Shown here one piece after another: positions 35,879 to 48,455 of a stretch of DNA of 64,000 nt. The stretch lies in contig CM053261.1 in the NCBI GenBank assembly GCA_028583405.1, positions 11,526,459 to 11,590,458 of the forward strand. Direction: 5' to 3'. The notes beneath the pieces were generated by a model. That model was not told the DNA's origin. It worked only from the letters and a program-made list of their open reading frames with translations, and did not search any database. Origin of the DNA: Pogonophryne albipinna (lineage: Eukaryota > Chordata > Actinopteri > Perciformes > Artedidraconidae). Made by a program: the position numbers and the translations under genes. The number at the start of each line of letters is the position of its first letter. Within the stretch, counting starts at the first letter, position 1.

Positions 35879-38800
35879 CTGCAGAGGAACAAAAGTATAG
35901 ATTACTCTGCTTACTTGGTGAAATACATTTATGACCTGCTGCTATACATAGCCCATGCATTCAAAATCTGTACTTAATTACCCTTTCGAGATACTTGAGT
36001 ATTGCATTTGTCTACTACTTAATACTTTTTAAAACGTTTGAATAAATTAACTGTTTATAATTTGTTGTAGTAATTAGTAGTTTTTTTGAAGATCATCTTA
36101 CAAAACATGACACACAGTTCGGTTAAAGAAATCTCTCATAAAAACTTGAGATGCTTCTTCGTTGTCTTTTAGAATAGCTAAAGAACAATTACACCTGGTA
36201 CCAGATGATGCATTAAACAAGCATTTCCTGTAATTGGCCGTCTTTTTTAAATAAAAATGACAAAAAAATAGGTAATTCACAGTGAGTCTCGTTTCTTTGC
36301 TGTGGCACTGTTGTTTCACAGGTAGCACATGCTGCGGGATTTCCTTCCTTTCAAGCCGTCTTTTATCAGTAAATAAAAATGTTCCGACTTCCAAACATTG
36401 GCTGATCTGGGGCTGATAATTCAGTTCCGCCGTCAGAACTAAATTGAAAATGGCGGAGGATTTGTCTGTGCACAAGAATGTTTAACTCGACCACTGCCAG
36501 GGAAATGGTTTTAAATTGATCAGTCACGGATTGAATTGTTGAAATTTCAATGAAGATACTGAGGTTAAGTATTTTTTTTCTTTTCTTAATGTGTTGGGTA
36601 AATATGTGTTATTTTCATTTATTTTGACTTGATGAGTATTACAAAGTAAAAATAAACAAAATAGACTACCTCGTTGTCCTGGAGACCCCTCACATCCTGA
36701 GGTTCCTGATGTACCTGGGCAGACTGGGGTATTTGAGGTTCCTGGGAAACCTGGGGCTCTTGAGGTTCCTGATGTGTCTGGGGAGACTGGGGTACTTGAG
36801 GTTCCTGGGAAACCTGGGAATCTTGAGGTTCCTGATGTGCCTGGGGAGACTGGGGTACTTGAGGTTCCTGGGAAACCTGGGACTCTTGAGGTTCCTGATG
36901 TGCCTGGGGAGACTGGGGTACTTGAGGTTCCTGGGAAACCTGGGACTCTTGAGGTTCCTGATGTGTCTGGGGAGACTGGGGTACTTGAGGTTCCTGGGAA
37001 ACCTGGGACTCTTGAGGTTCCTGATGTGCCTGGGGAGACTTTGGCTCTTGAGGTTCCTGGGGTTCCCGGGGTTCCTGGGTTTCCTCTAGGTCGTTTACAG
37101 CCTGAACATCAAGACAATTTAGAAGTTAAACAAATATAACAGTATTAACATTTAAGGATTAACATTTTTATTTATTTGCAAATGTCAGTAAACCCTGAAT
37201 GTTTTTTGTTTTTGGAGTAACACCTTCACCAAGATGCCAAAAAGTTAAGAACTACAGGTGTTGCTTGATCTGAATGTGAACTTTCATTTGGCTTCATTCT
37301 GCTCTTAACATATGACTGCAACATGTTAGTGCTTAAAACCAACCTCTTCTTCCCCGACACCTCTACAGTTATCACCCGGACCTGCAGGACCAAACACCAC
37401 ATATGAAGAAGGGTTAAGACAGAGTCAAGAAGAAGAAATAAAAACACCTGGTTAAAAGCGGAATGAAAAAATACAGTTAGGAGAAATGTCTTAATTCAGA
37501 TTAGTAATTTGGACCCCGTGGTTGTTTCACCTCTGCACCTGTCCCTCCAGGCGGACAAGTTCAGGCGTCGGATGCTGGAGCAGCGGACAAGTCTGTTGCG
37601 ATTTGAGATGACGCTGAAGGTGTCGGTAGGGATAGACGAGATGCCGGTGTTGTCGCAGATGATCCTGGATATGGTGGAGGTGGACAGAGCCGCTCTCTGA
37701 GCCGGGGAGAACACGCCCTGGTTCTCGTACCACAGCCTGATGATATCAGACAACAGACTATGGTCAGCAGATCATGTGTTTGTAAAGCATTTATTTTCAT
37801 GATTGTGCATCTGGCATTAGATATAAATATATAACACAATTTATTATGTCAGACAATTTTTTTTTATATGTATACATTTTGAAAATCTAATGCTCAACAT
37901 GGGCATGCATGTAACATGTACAATTTAACAGTTCATCAACAAAACAAAAATACTGTAACCTGTGACACTATAAATGTAGATTGTTAGAAATCAGAACTAA
38001 ATGTGATTCACATTTATTATCTACTCAGTGCTTCTCAAAGGGTGGTCCGCGGACCACTGGTGGTCCGTGAGCGCCCCGTAGTGGTCCGTGAGTATATTGG
38101 TAACATTTCATATTTGAAATAAATAAATATATTGAAGTTTTCCGCACCCTCGCGGGAATATCTCCGCAATGGAGCGAGGTTAAGTTTCACTTTCGATTGC
38201 ATGAAATAGCCCAGCGCAACACCTTCATCACACATGTTGCCACTTGTTTGTACAATTTTCAGGCGATTTGTAATCTGTTCTAGAAAAACAATGTGTTTTT
38301 TTATATTTGTGGAGTTAGGTGGTCCGCGAGTGTTTTTTTATTGGTTAAGTGGTCCTTGGTATGAAAAAGTTTGAGAAACACTGATCTACATGGACACTGA
38401 CCTGTCCCCCTGGCGGATCCTCTGGAACTGTGATGCGATGAGGCAGGCGAACAGAGGCCCCACGCGGCCGCCACGGACAAACGGCTCCGCCACGCCTCCC
38501 ATCCAGACGTCGATGTTGGCGGGGGTCCCGTAGAGCTGCAGCAGCTTACGGGCCAGGTCGGCGTTGTTCAAAACCTGAGCGAGCTCTCGCTGGTTCCCTG
38601 GCTGAGACAGGCCACAGAACTTGCGCCAGGCGTTGTAGCCTAGAGGAGAAAACATCGGGTAAGCAAATAGTGGATGAGGACAATAAGAAAGAAAGAAACA
38701 TCAGAGAAGGATGATATTCAAAGTGAGGGATGTACCAGGCAAGCCGTGGTCACGCCCCCTCTCCATGTTGAGAGAACCGAGATCCAAAGCCAGATGCATC

Positions 38801-41800
38801 ACAAACTGGAACAAGCGCTCCCTCAGAGCGTCCACCATCATGTGATCCTGAGTGTTCAGCTTAGCAGGACGTCCAACCAGGCCACGGAGCACGGGGTCAA
38901 TGCCCCCTGGAGATATTTAAATAGAAGTTAGGGTGACAGATTGACAGGTTTGAGAAGCTGCAAACAGCATTCTCTGCCATTATTGCATGAAAAAGTACTT
39001 TAGCAGTAAATTGAATGTTATTTTTCTGTCCTTAGACACTTTTTTTGGTTGACTTATAGTTGCATTTCTATTTGATAAGTTACTCCACTGCTCTCTGTAA
39101 AACTCACCCTCGAAGACGACCCTCCAGGGGGTGAAGAAGGCCTCGAACAAAGGCACGCTGGGTAAGCGGGAGTTCTCCCTGTAGTTATCATCCAGACGGA
39201 ATACGAGTGGCTGGATGGCCAGGTGGGCAAAGCGGTAAGCTGCTGTAGCGAAGACGTTGGCGATGCCGGGGTCCACGTTAGCATTGTAGCCGGGGTAACG
39301 GCCAAGCTGTCTACGCATTGCTTCAGGACCCACAATGTGAGGCAGATAGTCCCTGAACACAAACAACTGGGAGAGACAGAGGTCGATCTTCAGTAAAACA
39401 TGTTGTTGTAAGGATAGGAATATATAATCATGAGTGACCCTCAGGTTTTGATACCTGTGTGTAAGCCCCCATGATTTTGCGGGCCTCCTGGTAGAGCGTC
39501 TCGCTGTCCCACTGCGGGTTTATTCTCTTCAGCTGCCGGGCCAGGCGGTTGTGCTCACGCATGAACAGAGTGTGAATAGATGTGAGAGCGATGTTCTCGT
39601 CAACGCGGACGTCACCTTACAGACAGAAATGTACCCATTAGATAGTTGATCAGAGGAGTGTATGTCCTTTAAAAATATTGGCTTTATAAATGATTCATCA
39701 TGTCCTAATAGTTACACACATAGGCATGAAGAGGTTAAAAAAGGGAACATTTGCTTATTTACTATAAATTACTTTCTATTTTTCTTAACTCAGTTATTAT
39801 ATCTTTAATATAGTGAAAACAATCTATGTTCTTTTTCTTTGATACTAGAAATTATTTAAATGCACACATGATGCATTGTTGTAGTGAATATTTGTATTTT
39901 ATTAAGTCTTCAAGATATTTATTTATATGGCTATTACAAGATAAGACACACCTCTGCATTACAATATAAGTATTGAAAAAATGATTTATAAGACATTTAT
40001 ATCACCTTAATGTGGTTGTATATGGAAAAGTGTCAACTAAGCTTTTATAGTGTAGCTATTAAGCCATTAAAATGTCGCCTTTAGAGCCATTAGTGACAGG
40101 AAGAGACTTACCTGCGATGAAACAGGGCACCTCTCTGGCGTTGGTGTCGTTGGTGACCCTCCTGCGAGTGGCGCACATATTCGCCTGCATAGGGTGGAAG
40201 GGCAGCAGCTCACGTCTGTTGTCTCTGAACTCGGTGTTAACGCGCAGCAAACCACCGTCACTGTCGGGATCTCGGAGAGACTTGGCGAGCTGCTCCTCAG
40301 AGCCGTATACCTGGCCCAGATCCAGGAAGGCCGTCACCCCGTTGATCTGCTCTCTCTTTTTAGGTTCCCCGCCAAAATTGTAGGCGGAGTATCCTGAACC
40401 GCAAACAGCGGCCGATCTGAACGCAGGGATGCAGCTGTTTCGGCCGGTGGGCAAGCGGGGGTCGCCGGGAGGAATCTGATTGTAGGAAAGAGTCCAACAG
40501 TTATGGTGGGAAGATTTTAAGTGAAAACAACATGTATATATTTATTTTTGAGCATTCACACCAACCGGGATGGGTATGCATGGCTCGGTTTTCTCACAGC
40601 TCTCGTCACAGTTGATGCCATTGCTGAAGGAGCGGATGCTGGGGGAAAATGGCGTGAAGGTGAGATCGTGGTCGTTCCATTGACCAAACATGGTCACCAT
40701 GTGAGTGTATTCTCGGTCGTTGACCACGCCCGCATCTGTTGTGCTCAGGATGTTGTTGGACACCTGTCGCACCTGAAGGTGGAGGACAACTTGGTTTTAA
40801 TTTAAATCTGCATTTACGTATATTAATCAAGGTGAGTGTTTGCGATTTGAGGTCGTACCAGTGGGAGCAAGAAGTTGTTGAATCTTCGAGTTCTGTCCCA
40901 GCCCTTCGGTTGGGAGATGGCGTCGTCATACTCAGCAGGAAGCCAACGGGCGAAAGGGGTGTTGGAGGATCCGAGGCGCGGGTTTTTTCTAAAAGCAAAT
41001 AGAAAATGGTCATGTTTGGAAACGCTGCTTGAGAAATCCTAGGTTTACACATCTCCTGTGGCTCAAGATGTTTAGGTGTATTGTTTAGGTGTATTTCAAA
41101 ATAATTTCCTCTTAAAATGTAAGCCACAATTGCTCTCATAGACCTTGTAAGTTTCCACTAAATCAACACAGATTGCTTTTTTGAATGAAAAATACAATTT
41201 ATTTTGATAAACATTGACAATTTATTTTTTGTCCAATATGGTGTTTCAGAAGTCAAAATAAATAAAAAACATTTATGTTTCTCTTACATGTTGTTGCAGA
41301 CGTTGGTGGCTGTGCGATACGTGTTGAGGTTTGGTGTTGTGCGGCATGAAGGAAACGTGACTTGACTTGCACATCCAGTTATTTCTGACAGCTTATTCAG
41401 GTCCTCTTCAGAGAGCAAATCTGTACAAAATATATATTTAATAGAGTCACATGTCTGGTTCATAATTGCAGCCTTGAAATGCTCCGTGCCTATATTACAA
41501 AATGGTAACCCTCAGAAACCAGGAAAAGTTGTGAGAAAACAATGTGATCTCTGTGTGTGTCTGCAGGTGTTCTCTTTGTTTGGTGCCACATGTCTGACCT
41601 GTCACGTTGAGTGAGCGTTTGTGCACATGATGCACCCTCTCCTGTAGCAGGCGGAGGGTTTGTGCCATGTAGTCTGCAGATCTCACAGCTGAGCGCGTTC
41701 CACCGCGAGGCTGCTTCAGCAGGCGGAGAGCATCGTGAGGACGCACCACCTCTTTACGGACCCGTCTCAGACTCCTGGAGGAGAAAAAGTCACAAAATCA

Positions 41801-42214
41801 AACAATGAATTTAAATTGTTATTTTTTGGGAGAATCCGTAACTTTTCCATACATTTTTCTGAAATAATGCAATAAATGGCTTGCATGCAAATTAAAAACT
41901 CTTTAGTGTACATGATCGCAGAATTATATTAAAATAAAAATTACTATTTTCAAAATGAACTCACTCTTCTCTTGAGTACTTGTAAGCATCGTCAACAATT
42001 TTCTTTGCCTCCTCAAAACAGGTTTGAAGAAGAGGACTGCCGAGTTGTTCCCCTGCGAAGAACATATTTGTCAAATATCGCAATAATTTGGAATTAACCA
42101 GTAATGTTACACAAATGGAGAAATTAAACAGTGATTACAATGTAGCTTACCTGCTGGTTTGGAGTGAGCAGGAATCAGGCAGACGCCCAGCACAAGAAGG
42201 GCAGAGAGAAGCAT
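35439..42214 (-). CDS. mpx: Animal haem peroxidase with collagen-like and C1q tail
   Basis: Exons in transcript order: 42151-42214, 41965-42052, 41599-41774, 41288-41420, 40859-40988, 40566-40772, 40112-40475, 39455-39615, 39108-39366, 38736-38906, 38402-38639, 37531-37736, 37361-37381, 36670-37101, 35439-35878. Phases close at 1,029 aa. Start [18 protein letters not shown] is a signal peptide, then an MPO-like propeptide. In the peroxidase domain the distal site is Gln228, Asp231, His232; the distal Arg is 391, the haem-ester Glu 394 and the proximal His 489. Asn395 stands where MPO has the sulfonium-forming Met, so chemistry should be closer to EPX/LPO. The domain ends near residue 732 (SAWRDRCRG), followed by collagen-like repeats (about 733-884) and a C1q domain. 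The enzyme should make hypohalous or hypothiocyanous oxidants outside cells or in granules. The symbol follows the fish MPO-group gene and is tentative. Confidence 0.88.
36670..37101 (-). CDS. Collagen-like repeat exon (144 codons)
   Basis: The acceptor is GATGTTCAG and the donor CGAG|GTAGTC. In the phase that joins to C1q the exon reads [17 protein letters not shown], then about five 21-residue repeats of the [13 protein letters not shown] type, ending [15 protein letters not shown]. Gly-x-y periodicity is good at both ends and degraded in the middle, so a continuous collagen triple helix is unlikely. The DNA is a 63-bp minisatellite (36703-37040). A second frame is also open for the whole exon, reading Pro/Gln/Glu-rich. 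Confidence 0.75.
36703..37040. repeat. 63-bp coding minisatellite
   Basis: About five units beginning CTGATGTG, each also containing GAGACTGGGGTACTTGAGG, differ at only a few sites. The period is a multiple of three, so frame is kept when copy number changes. Confidence 0.92.
37361..37381 (-). CDS. 21-nt micro-exon linking peroxidase to collagen part
   Basis: The acceptor is GGTCCTGCAG and the donor AGAG|GTGTCG. It encodes Pro-Gly-Asp-Asn-Cys-Arg with split Gly codons at both edges, joining RCRG to GCKRPRG. An alternative donor 17 bp further, AGAG|GTTGGT (exon 37344-37381, 38 nt), changes phase and forces the Pro/Gln-rich frame in the next exon, then a stop (Ile-His-stop) at the start of the C1q exon. 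Confidence 0.65.
38029..38384. mobile_element. hAT MITE in peroxidase intron
   Basis: The ends CAGTGCTTCTCAAAGGG and TTTGAGAAACACTG are inverted repeats typical of small hAT elements. ATCTAC occurs next to both ends as an imperfect target duplication. The body repeats GTGGTCCG several times. Confidence 0.7.
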
Positions 42215-42340
42215 CTCTAAGAAAAACTAAGAAAAAGTCAATACAAAAACTAAATCTAAAGTTGGTTGTGAAAAGCTATGTTTTAGCATAATGTTACACC
42301 AAAATATCAAAACATCCCAATAAAACACAAATGTTCTTAC

Positions 42341-42385
42341 CTGTGTCTGTGAAGACTCGAAGATTTGAGTTGCTCTTGAAAATGT
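42341..42385 (-). other. Candidate non-coding first exon of the peroxidase gene
   Basis: A good donor, CACAG|GTAAGA, sits at 42340. The sequence 5' of it is preceded about 30 bp earlier by a TATA box. An acceptor lies just before the start codon (TTTTTCTTAG|AGATG). This suggests a short 5' UTR exon joined to the start-codon exon. Confidence 0.5.
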
Positions 42386-42408
42386 GGAGTGTGTGATGCT
42401 GTCTCCTT

Positions 42409-42414
42409 CTTATA
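42409..42414 (-). promoter_or_regulatory. Peroxidase gene TATA box
   Basis: TATAAG on the minus strand, in context GAGTATAAGAAGG, lies about 25-30 bp upstream of the inferred first exon. Confidence 0.5.
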
Positions 42415-42548
42415 CTCAGCGTGAGGCCTCGATGCCTCGCCCCCGAGCTGATTAAGTGAAGATAATGCCCGTAAAATGCAGTTCCTTCTTCCTTCTCTCC
42501 GTGTTGCAGCAAACCCTTTACCCTTATCAGTTATTGATTCTGGTCAAC

Positions 42549-43621
42549 GCAAGGCAAGGCAATGTATTTGTATAACCCAATTCAAAGTGCTTTACAGGAT
42601 CAAACAGATAAAAACATAATACATTTGAATATGGTCAAAGTGAGAAGAAACACATAAACACACAATTAAAAGAAAGAAAACCATGTTTAACAGTTCAAAA
42701 AATAGAAAATTAAAAAGCCATGTTAAGAAGAAATGTTTTTAGACCTGATTTCAATTATTCTAAAGTGCTAGCCATTCTCAGGTGTTCTGGGAGTTTGTTC
42801 TATGCATTAGGAGCATAAATGAAGAAAACTGCTTCCCCACGCTTTGATCTCACAAACGGAACAGTGAGCCGGCCTGCGCCTGAGGACCTGAGGGGTCTGC
42901 TGGGTTCGTACTCCTGAAAGAGGTCCTTGATATATTTGGGTCCTAGCCCGTTTAGTGCTTTATATGTGTGCAATAAAATCTTAAAATCAATGATATCACT
43001 CACTGGAAGCCAATGCAGCTATCTCAGCACTGGAGTAATGTGATCTGTTTTCTTTGTCCGGGTTAACACTATGGCAGCAGCATTTTGAATTAGTTGGAGT
43101 TTACGGAGTGATGTATTTGTGAGGCCTGTGAAGATGCTGTTGTAGTAGTCAAGCTTGCTAAAAACAAATGCATGGACCATTTTTTCAAGGTCCTGCATGG
43201 ACATAAGGTCTTTAATACGCAAGATATGTTTTAGATGGTAGTAGGCTAATTTTTCGATTGCTTTGATGTGGCTGTTAAAATTGAGGTCAGAGTCTAAAAT
43301 TATCCCTACGTTTCTTGATTGACTTTTGGGTTCGAGTGATAGTGATTCCAGGTGTGCAGCGACTTTAACTCTCTCTTCTTTGGTTCCAAAAACAATTACT
43401 TTGTTTTTTTTCGTATTGAGCTGTAAGAAATTACGGCACATCCAGTCATCTATTTGTTTTAAACATGTGATCAATAAATCAGTAGGACAGTATTCATCTA
43501 TAGAAAGTGATATGTAGATTTGGGTGTCATCCGCGTAATTAAGACATTAAATGTTGTTATTTTTTATTATTTGAGCAAGTGGCAGCATGTACAAGTTGAA
43601 TAGAAGAGGCCCGAGGAACTT
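42549..43621 (-). mobile_element. 5'-truncated L2-like LINE with reverse transcriptase
   Basis: Transcript-sense order: GPLLFNLYMLPLAQII, the catalytic motif NYADDTQIYISLSID, then DWMCRNFLQLNTKKNKV, SRNVGIILDSDLNFNSHIKA, LDYYNSIFTGL, then FKILLHTYKALNGLGPKYI and APNAW. The 3' tail holds CACTTTGAATTGGGTTATAC and ends in GCCTT repeats. The frame is broken in places (a stop before NYADD and a shift near 43,010), so it is inactive. Confidence 0.88.
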
Positions 43622-46600
43622 ACTGTATGTGAAAACTGTGATGTTTAATAAGTAACTGCATTATATTATACTACCATTTACAGTATTTTAAGTGGGAAGG
43701 TAAGTAAGTAAGCTGTTGAATACATTATTTTCATCGTTTTAAAAAAAAGAAGCATTTTTATACCATTGAAAAAAAAAGTCTACTTTTTGACATTCTGTGG
43801 GCACATTTTTTTTATTTGGATCCAGTATTTTTTTTTAACAGGAGAAATATTTTGTATCCCAAATGTTGGAAAAAACACTTTTTTACATATTTTTGAGCCA
43901 ACAGTAAACATATTAGCAGCACTTTGACAGTTTTCTTTATATCGCTTTTTTACTGATGTTGCCATTTTGTGGCTGATGGCCCTCAGTGTTACCACACATA
44001 AACTGACTTGAGTCTTTAAAAAGAGGAAGGGATGAATCAACAGAAAGATAACTAATTGCCATCTATTTTTTAGTAGTTGCAGTAAGTAGTTTTCTATTCA
44101 AAATAGTCACACAGAGGATCGGAGGTAAATAATTTGTTTGCGTGAGACGTTGTGTAATGTTCACCTTTCAACTGTATGTGTTGGGTACAAGATTGCTATA
44201 GGTACAAAAGCCCTTTCATAGTTGTCACCCAAAACTTTAAAAACAAAGAACAAATGCTGGAGAAAGCCGTCGACCCGTGAAGAGACATTGCTAAACAATA
44301 ACTTACTGACTGTCACTGATTAATGTGATTTGCAGGGTGTTATATCAGGAACTATTTTAGTCCAAACACATTTAAAAATCTTTAAAATGATTCTATTCTA
44401 ACAACCTATTTTTATTTAAAGAAATATTTCACTTTGTATGGCCGTCAGTTGCTACAGCAGACTGAAGTAGTAGGTCCATGCAAAAAAGTCAAATTTCAGT
44501 TTTCAATTTCAACCCAACATGTTATTTTATCCGACATTTGAGTTGTCATAATTAGAATAAAAATGGACAGATACCTTGTTATAACACCAATATTGGTTGA
44601 TCTTTAAGTAAACGTATGTGGCAAATTGAATACAAAAATTCCCTAATTTAATAACAATGGGACATTTCATAACAATGGGACGTACAACCCCGGAAAGATT
44701 ATTAAAACAATGTTTTAGTAATGTGTAGCTCCTCTTTGTGTAGTTGGAGCTCCCAGCTTCCGCGTTGGCAAAAGTCGGCCCCCTGCCGGAAAATGATTTG
44801 AAATAAAACTGTTTATCGATTACTAATGCCTCCTTTTTATTTGTCTGTTTACATTCTGTGTCACAATAATGTAATGTGAATCAAAATGTATTTATTGGCA
44901 AGTCTTTCCAGGCAAATATTAATGTATTCATTTAATGTACTCTATAAAATGTTGATCGATTGACAGATTTATGTTTGTACATCATGAATGAGCATCATTT
45001 TTTCCCCCCTTATTTTATAACGTTAAGGCAATGTGAAATAAACAAATAGTCTTACCATGCAGGAGAAATAATATTTAAAAACCCTTTAATTTCATACATT
45101 TCAATGAGAGTTACATTTTAATGCTTTTTTACCAAAGTAAAGGGTCCCTTTTCTCTCAGAACATCATTGTGTTTGCAACATGCGCCACAGAGTTGCTCTA
45201 ATCATTAACAGTTCCCTCTTTGGAGGAAGTAAAAAAGCAGAAACGTACAGCAATGGCTGAAACGCTATTAGTCAACCTGGGGGTGTGTTCAAGACCAAAG
45301 GGTGCTGTTGGGAAATCCAGCTTTTATAATCAAGCAAAGATTCTGATCTGTCATGGAAAGAATATCGTAACTCAAATTGACAAAAGGCCAGGTTATGTAG
45401 TTCATCATTTAGTGAGTTGCAGCTTCAACAATGCCCCACAGTTTTCTTGGTTAATTCAGTGTCATTCCCCTAATCCAGGAAGCAGAGGAAAAGTCAACGA
45501 GTCATGAGTCATTTATGATAACAATAACAAAGTTATATAATACAAACCTCACCTTTACATAATAAGGAAGCATTGTATGCTGTACCGGAGCAGTAAATGA
45601 TAGGTGTCTTTTAACCAGACCGATTACGCTAAAAGGAATTTCCACTTGCAGAAAAACCTATTGCATGAAAAGCAAGAACATAACTGCAGAAGCTTATGTG
45701 TTCAACCATGTGCAAGACTGAGGGCTTATGCAATTAGCACAAAACAAATAAATATGAAATAGTAGCTGTTCTTGACATATAAAATAAATGCAGCTTTCTC
45801 ATTTTGAAGACATCCTGTCCAAAAATAATCCATGTTATCAAATATCAGCATCAGTGTGTACAGTCGAGAAAAGTTTCTGTTTCACTATAAAAAAAATGCA
45901 TGTTATTATGATCAGCTGTTTGTTATATGCACAACATCTCATAAGCTTACGAAAGCATTAAGAAATATTAAAGCCTTTCTTTTTATGACTCTAAATAAAC
46001 AGCAGCCAGTTCATTATATTTGACCCGAGAGTAAGGTCAGCAACTGCGTGAGTTTTGTAATTTCTTGCTAAACTTAAAGCCAGATTGAGGAACACAAGGC
46101 CAAATGTTGGTTTTCTCTCTATGTTCATTTCCTTTTTTCACAGAAAGACTCATTCAGTTCAGTGATGAATAACCTTTACTGTATGTTTAAAATATAACAT
46201 TTCACTAAAAAAGGATGACATATCTTGACTTTAACTTGCTGTAGGCCCACTTCAACACTGTGTCGATTATGTGGATAAACACATGTAGTGAGGTCTTATA
46301 GTAGATATATGCATTTCAGATTGGTTTATATATTGTGCGTAATTCAGCAAAGTCTAATAGATAACTAGGCTTGAGTATTTCCTTGTTGTTGGTGTATTAT
46401 TTTTGGCAATAATAATAAGGAGCTTGTTCTTAAACGTGTAGTTTCTGTCTCAAATTCAGAGCCTGCAGGTAGCCGACAAAATGTACAAAATGCCAAAGCC
46501 ATTACACAAGCTAAGCAGACACAAAGAAAAAGTACCTGGAGGGAAAGTTAGAAGGACGATAGGAACAAAATGCCCATTACTCTTCCAGACAACTATTGTG

Positions 46601-48455
46601 ACGCCAGGTGACAAACATACAAGATCACTCAACAGCACACAAATACAATTCCAGATCTTTCTACCCTCAGTCTCTTTCAGCACCTGTTTTACTTCCCCTG
46701 TGTGTTAAAGGCCGCTAACATCACTATATGCTCAACAGGAAGTACTATGTTGTATAATTTCCAAACAGTGGTAGAAGAAGTATTTTGACCTTAAATAAAA
46801 TTACTAATACCATCCTGTAAAAATACTCTATTACTAGTATAAGTTCTCACTAACATGTTACTTAAGTAAAAGTAAGAAAATATAATTAGCAAAATGCAGT
46901 TATTAAACGCTAAAGTAAACAATACAGAAATATCTGAAATATATATATTTTTTAAAACACCTTATTCAATAAATTACTATGAACATTATTCAGATATTTA
47001 TACCCGTAGATGCCAATTCAAAAAGCGGTTTACCATTTGGCTTTATAAACTTTTGTCTCAGATGAATAACAAAATATCATATTTTATAAACTATGCCAAA
47101 ATCTTAATTTCTTAAGTAACTAGCAACTAAAGCTGAAATATTAAACAATATTACAAAAAATATTTGGATAGTAGTGGAGTAGACGTATAAGGTTTATAGT
47201 ACAAGTACCTCAAACTTGCAATTCAGTAAAAATATTTGACTAAAGTAGTAGCACTACTAAAATCAATCTATCACCTGAAGCTTACTTATATATCCATGTA
47301 AAGAATACATCAGTTAGGCACACTTATCTGAGGCGTGCTGCAGAGTTTTGAATGACTGGAATGACACACTGATACTCGCTACACCATAAACTGCTGTTTG
47401 TAAAGATAAGCCATGGGATATGTTTGGAAACCAATTGAATGAAGATAAACGGTAAAAAGCCACAAATTGAAAGTTCATCTTTAAAGCTATGGGGCAAAAA
47501 TGATCCCTTTTGAACAAGTGACTGTACATCAAACATATTTAATCAGAGTTCGCCATTAGCCATGACTGCCAAGATACATCCGCTCTCTCTTGAGAATTGC
47601 AGACTTCAGACTTCACAACCACTACGGCCCCTGGTAGACTAGACACACACAACAACAAAGACTAAAATACCCCTGTTGTGCAAAACCAATGTTCCCGGTT
47701 GCATCTGAACAATGTCAGCAGGCAGCAGGTGAAGACGAGACAAAACAGAAAGGTGTCGAGGAAATAAAATGAGTCACGCACGCGAACAAAATTAACTTGA
47801 GACGGTTGACATTATGTTAGCAGCTTGGGTTTCTAATAACTACTGGCAACAAAAAAATACAACACCCTTAGATAACTAGAAAATGCATTTCCTGCTGAAA
47901 ATGCGTATGAATGCTGTAAACTGTATTTGTGGCTGAATTTAACTGAAAATGCAGAAATAGCTGAATATGTTATTAGCTGAATGTTAGCTGCTTTTAGCTA
48001 CAAAAACCAAGTAAGTGTGTTGCTGAATTTAGCGGAGAAATGCAGAAAAGTGAAATGATTTGAATCAAATTGTTACAGCTCAAATGCATTGCAATGACTT
48101 TGTTGAAAACTTGAAAGTGAAATGTTAAACTGGAAGAGTAGGAAAAATAGTGAAGAAGCTTAATATTTAAAAGAAAAGGTTTAAAAAAGGTATAAACAAC
48201 AACATGTATAGCCTCAATGCCCTGAAATAGCTGCATAATGTAATAGTTGAATGGTTTCTGCAGCTGAAAGTAGGCTGAAGGAGTTAGATATTAAATGTAA
48301 GTAGTAGTGAATGAATGTGTATTAAGAAGAGCTTTGAAAACGCTTTGAAAAGCAGCAGAATATTTTAACTGCACACTTTTGAACTAAAACCATACGTCAC
48401 CAATAATGTATAAAATATGTGGAATGTGTTGAAGTCAGTATGAAGTCTCCATCAT
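43622..48455. other. Long AT-rich intergenic region
   Basis: I find no exon pair with matching phase and no named repeat from about 43.6 to 47.8 kb. From about 47,880 to 48,450 the sequence is rich in AGCTGAA and GCTGAAT motifs, resembling an old dispersed repeat. The same kind of sequence returns at about 49,790-49,920, on the far side of the LINE at 48.5 kb. Confidence 0.4.

Noticed and set aside
36709..37139. Plus-strand collagen-like open frames over the minisatellite
   Set aside because: They mirror the minus-strand coding exon; splice signals and domain continuity are all on the minus strand.
45220..45507. 95-aa frame without repeat content
   Set aside because: It starts and ends without promoter, splice or domain support; length is within chance for this region.
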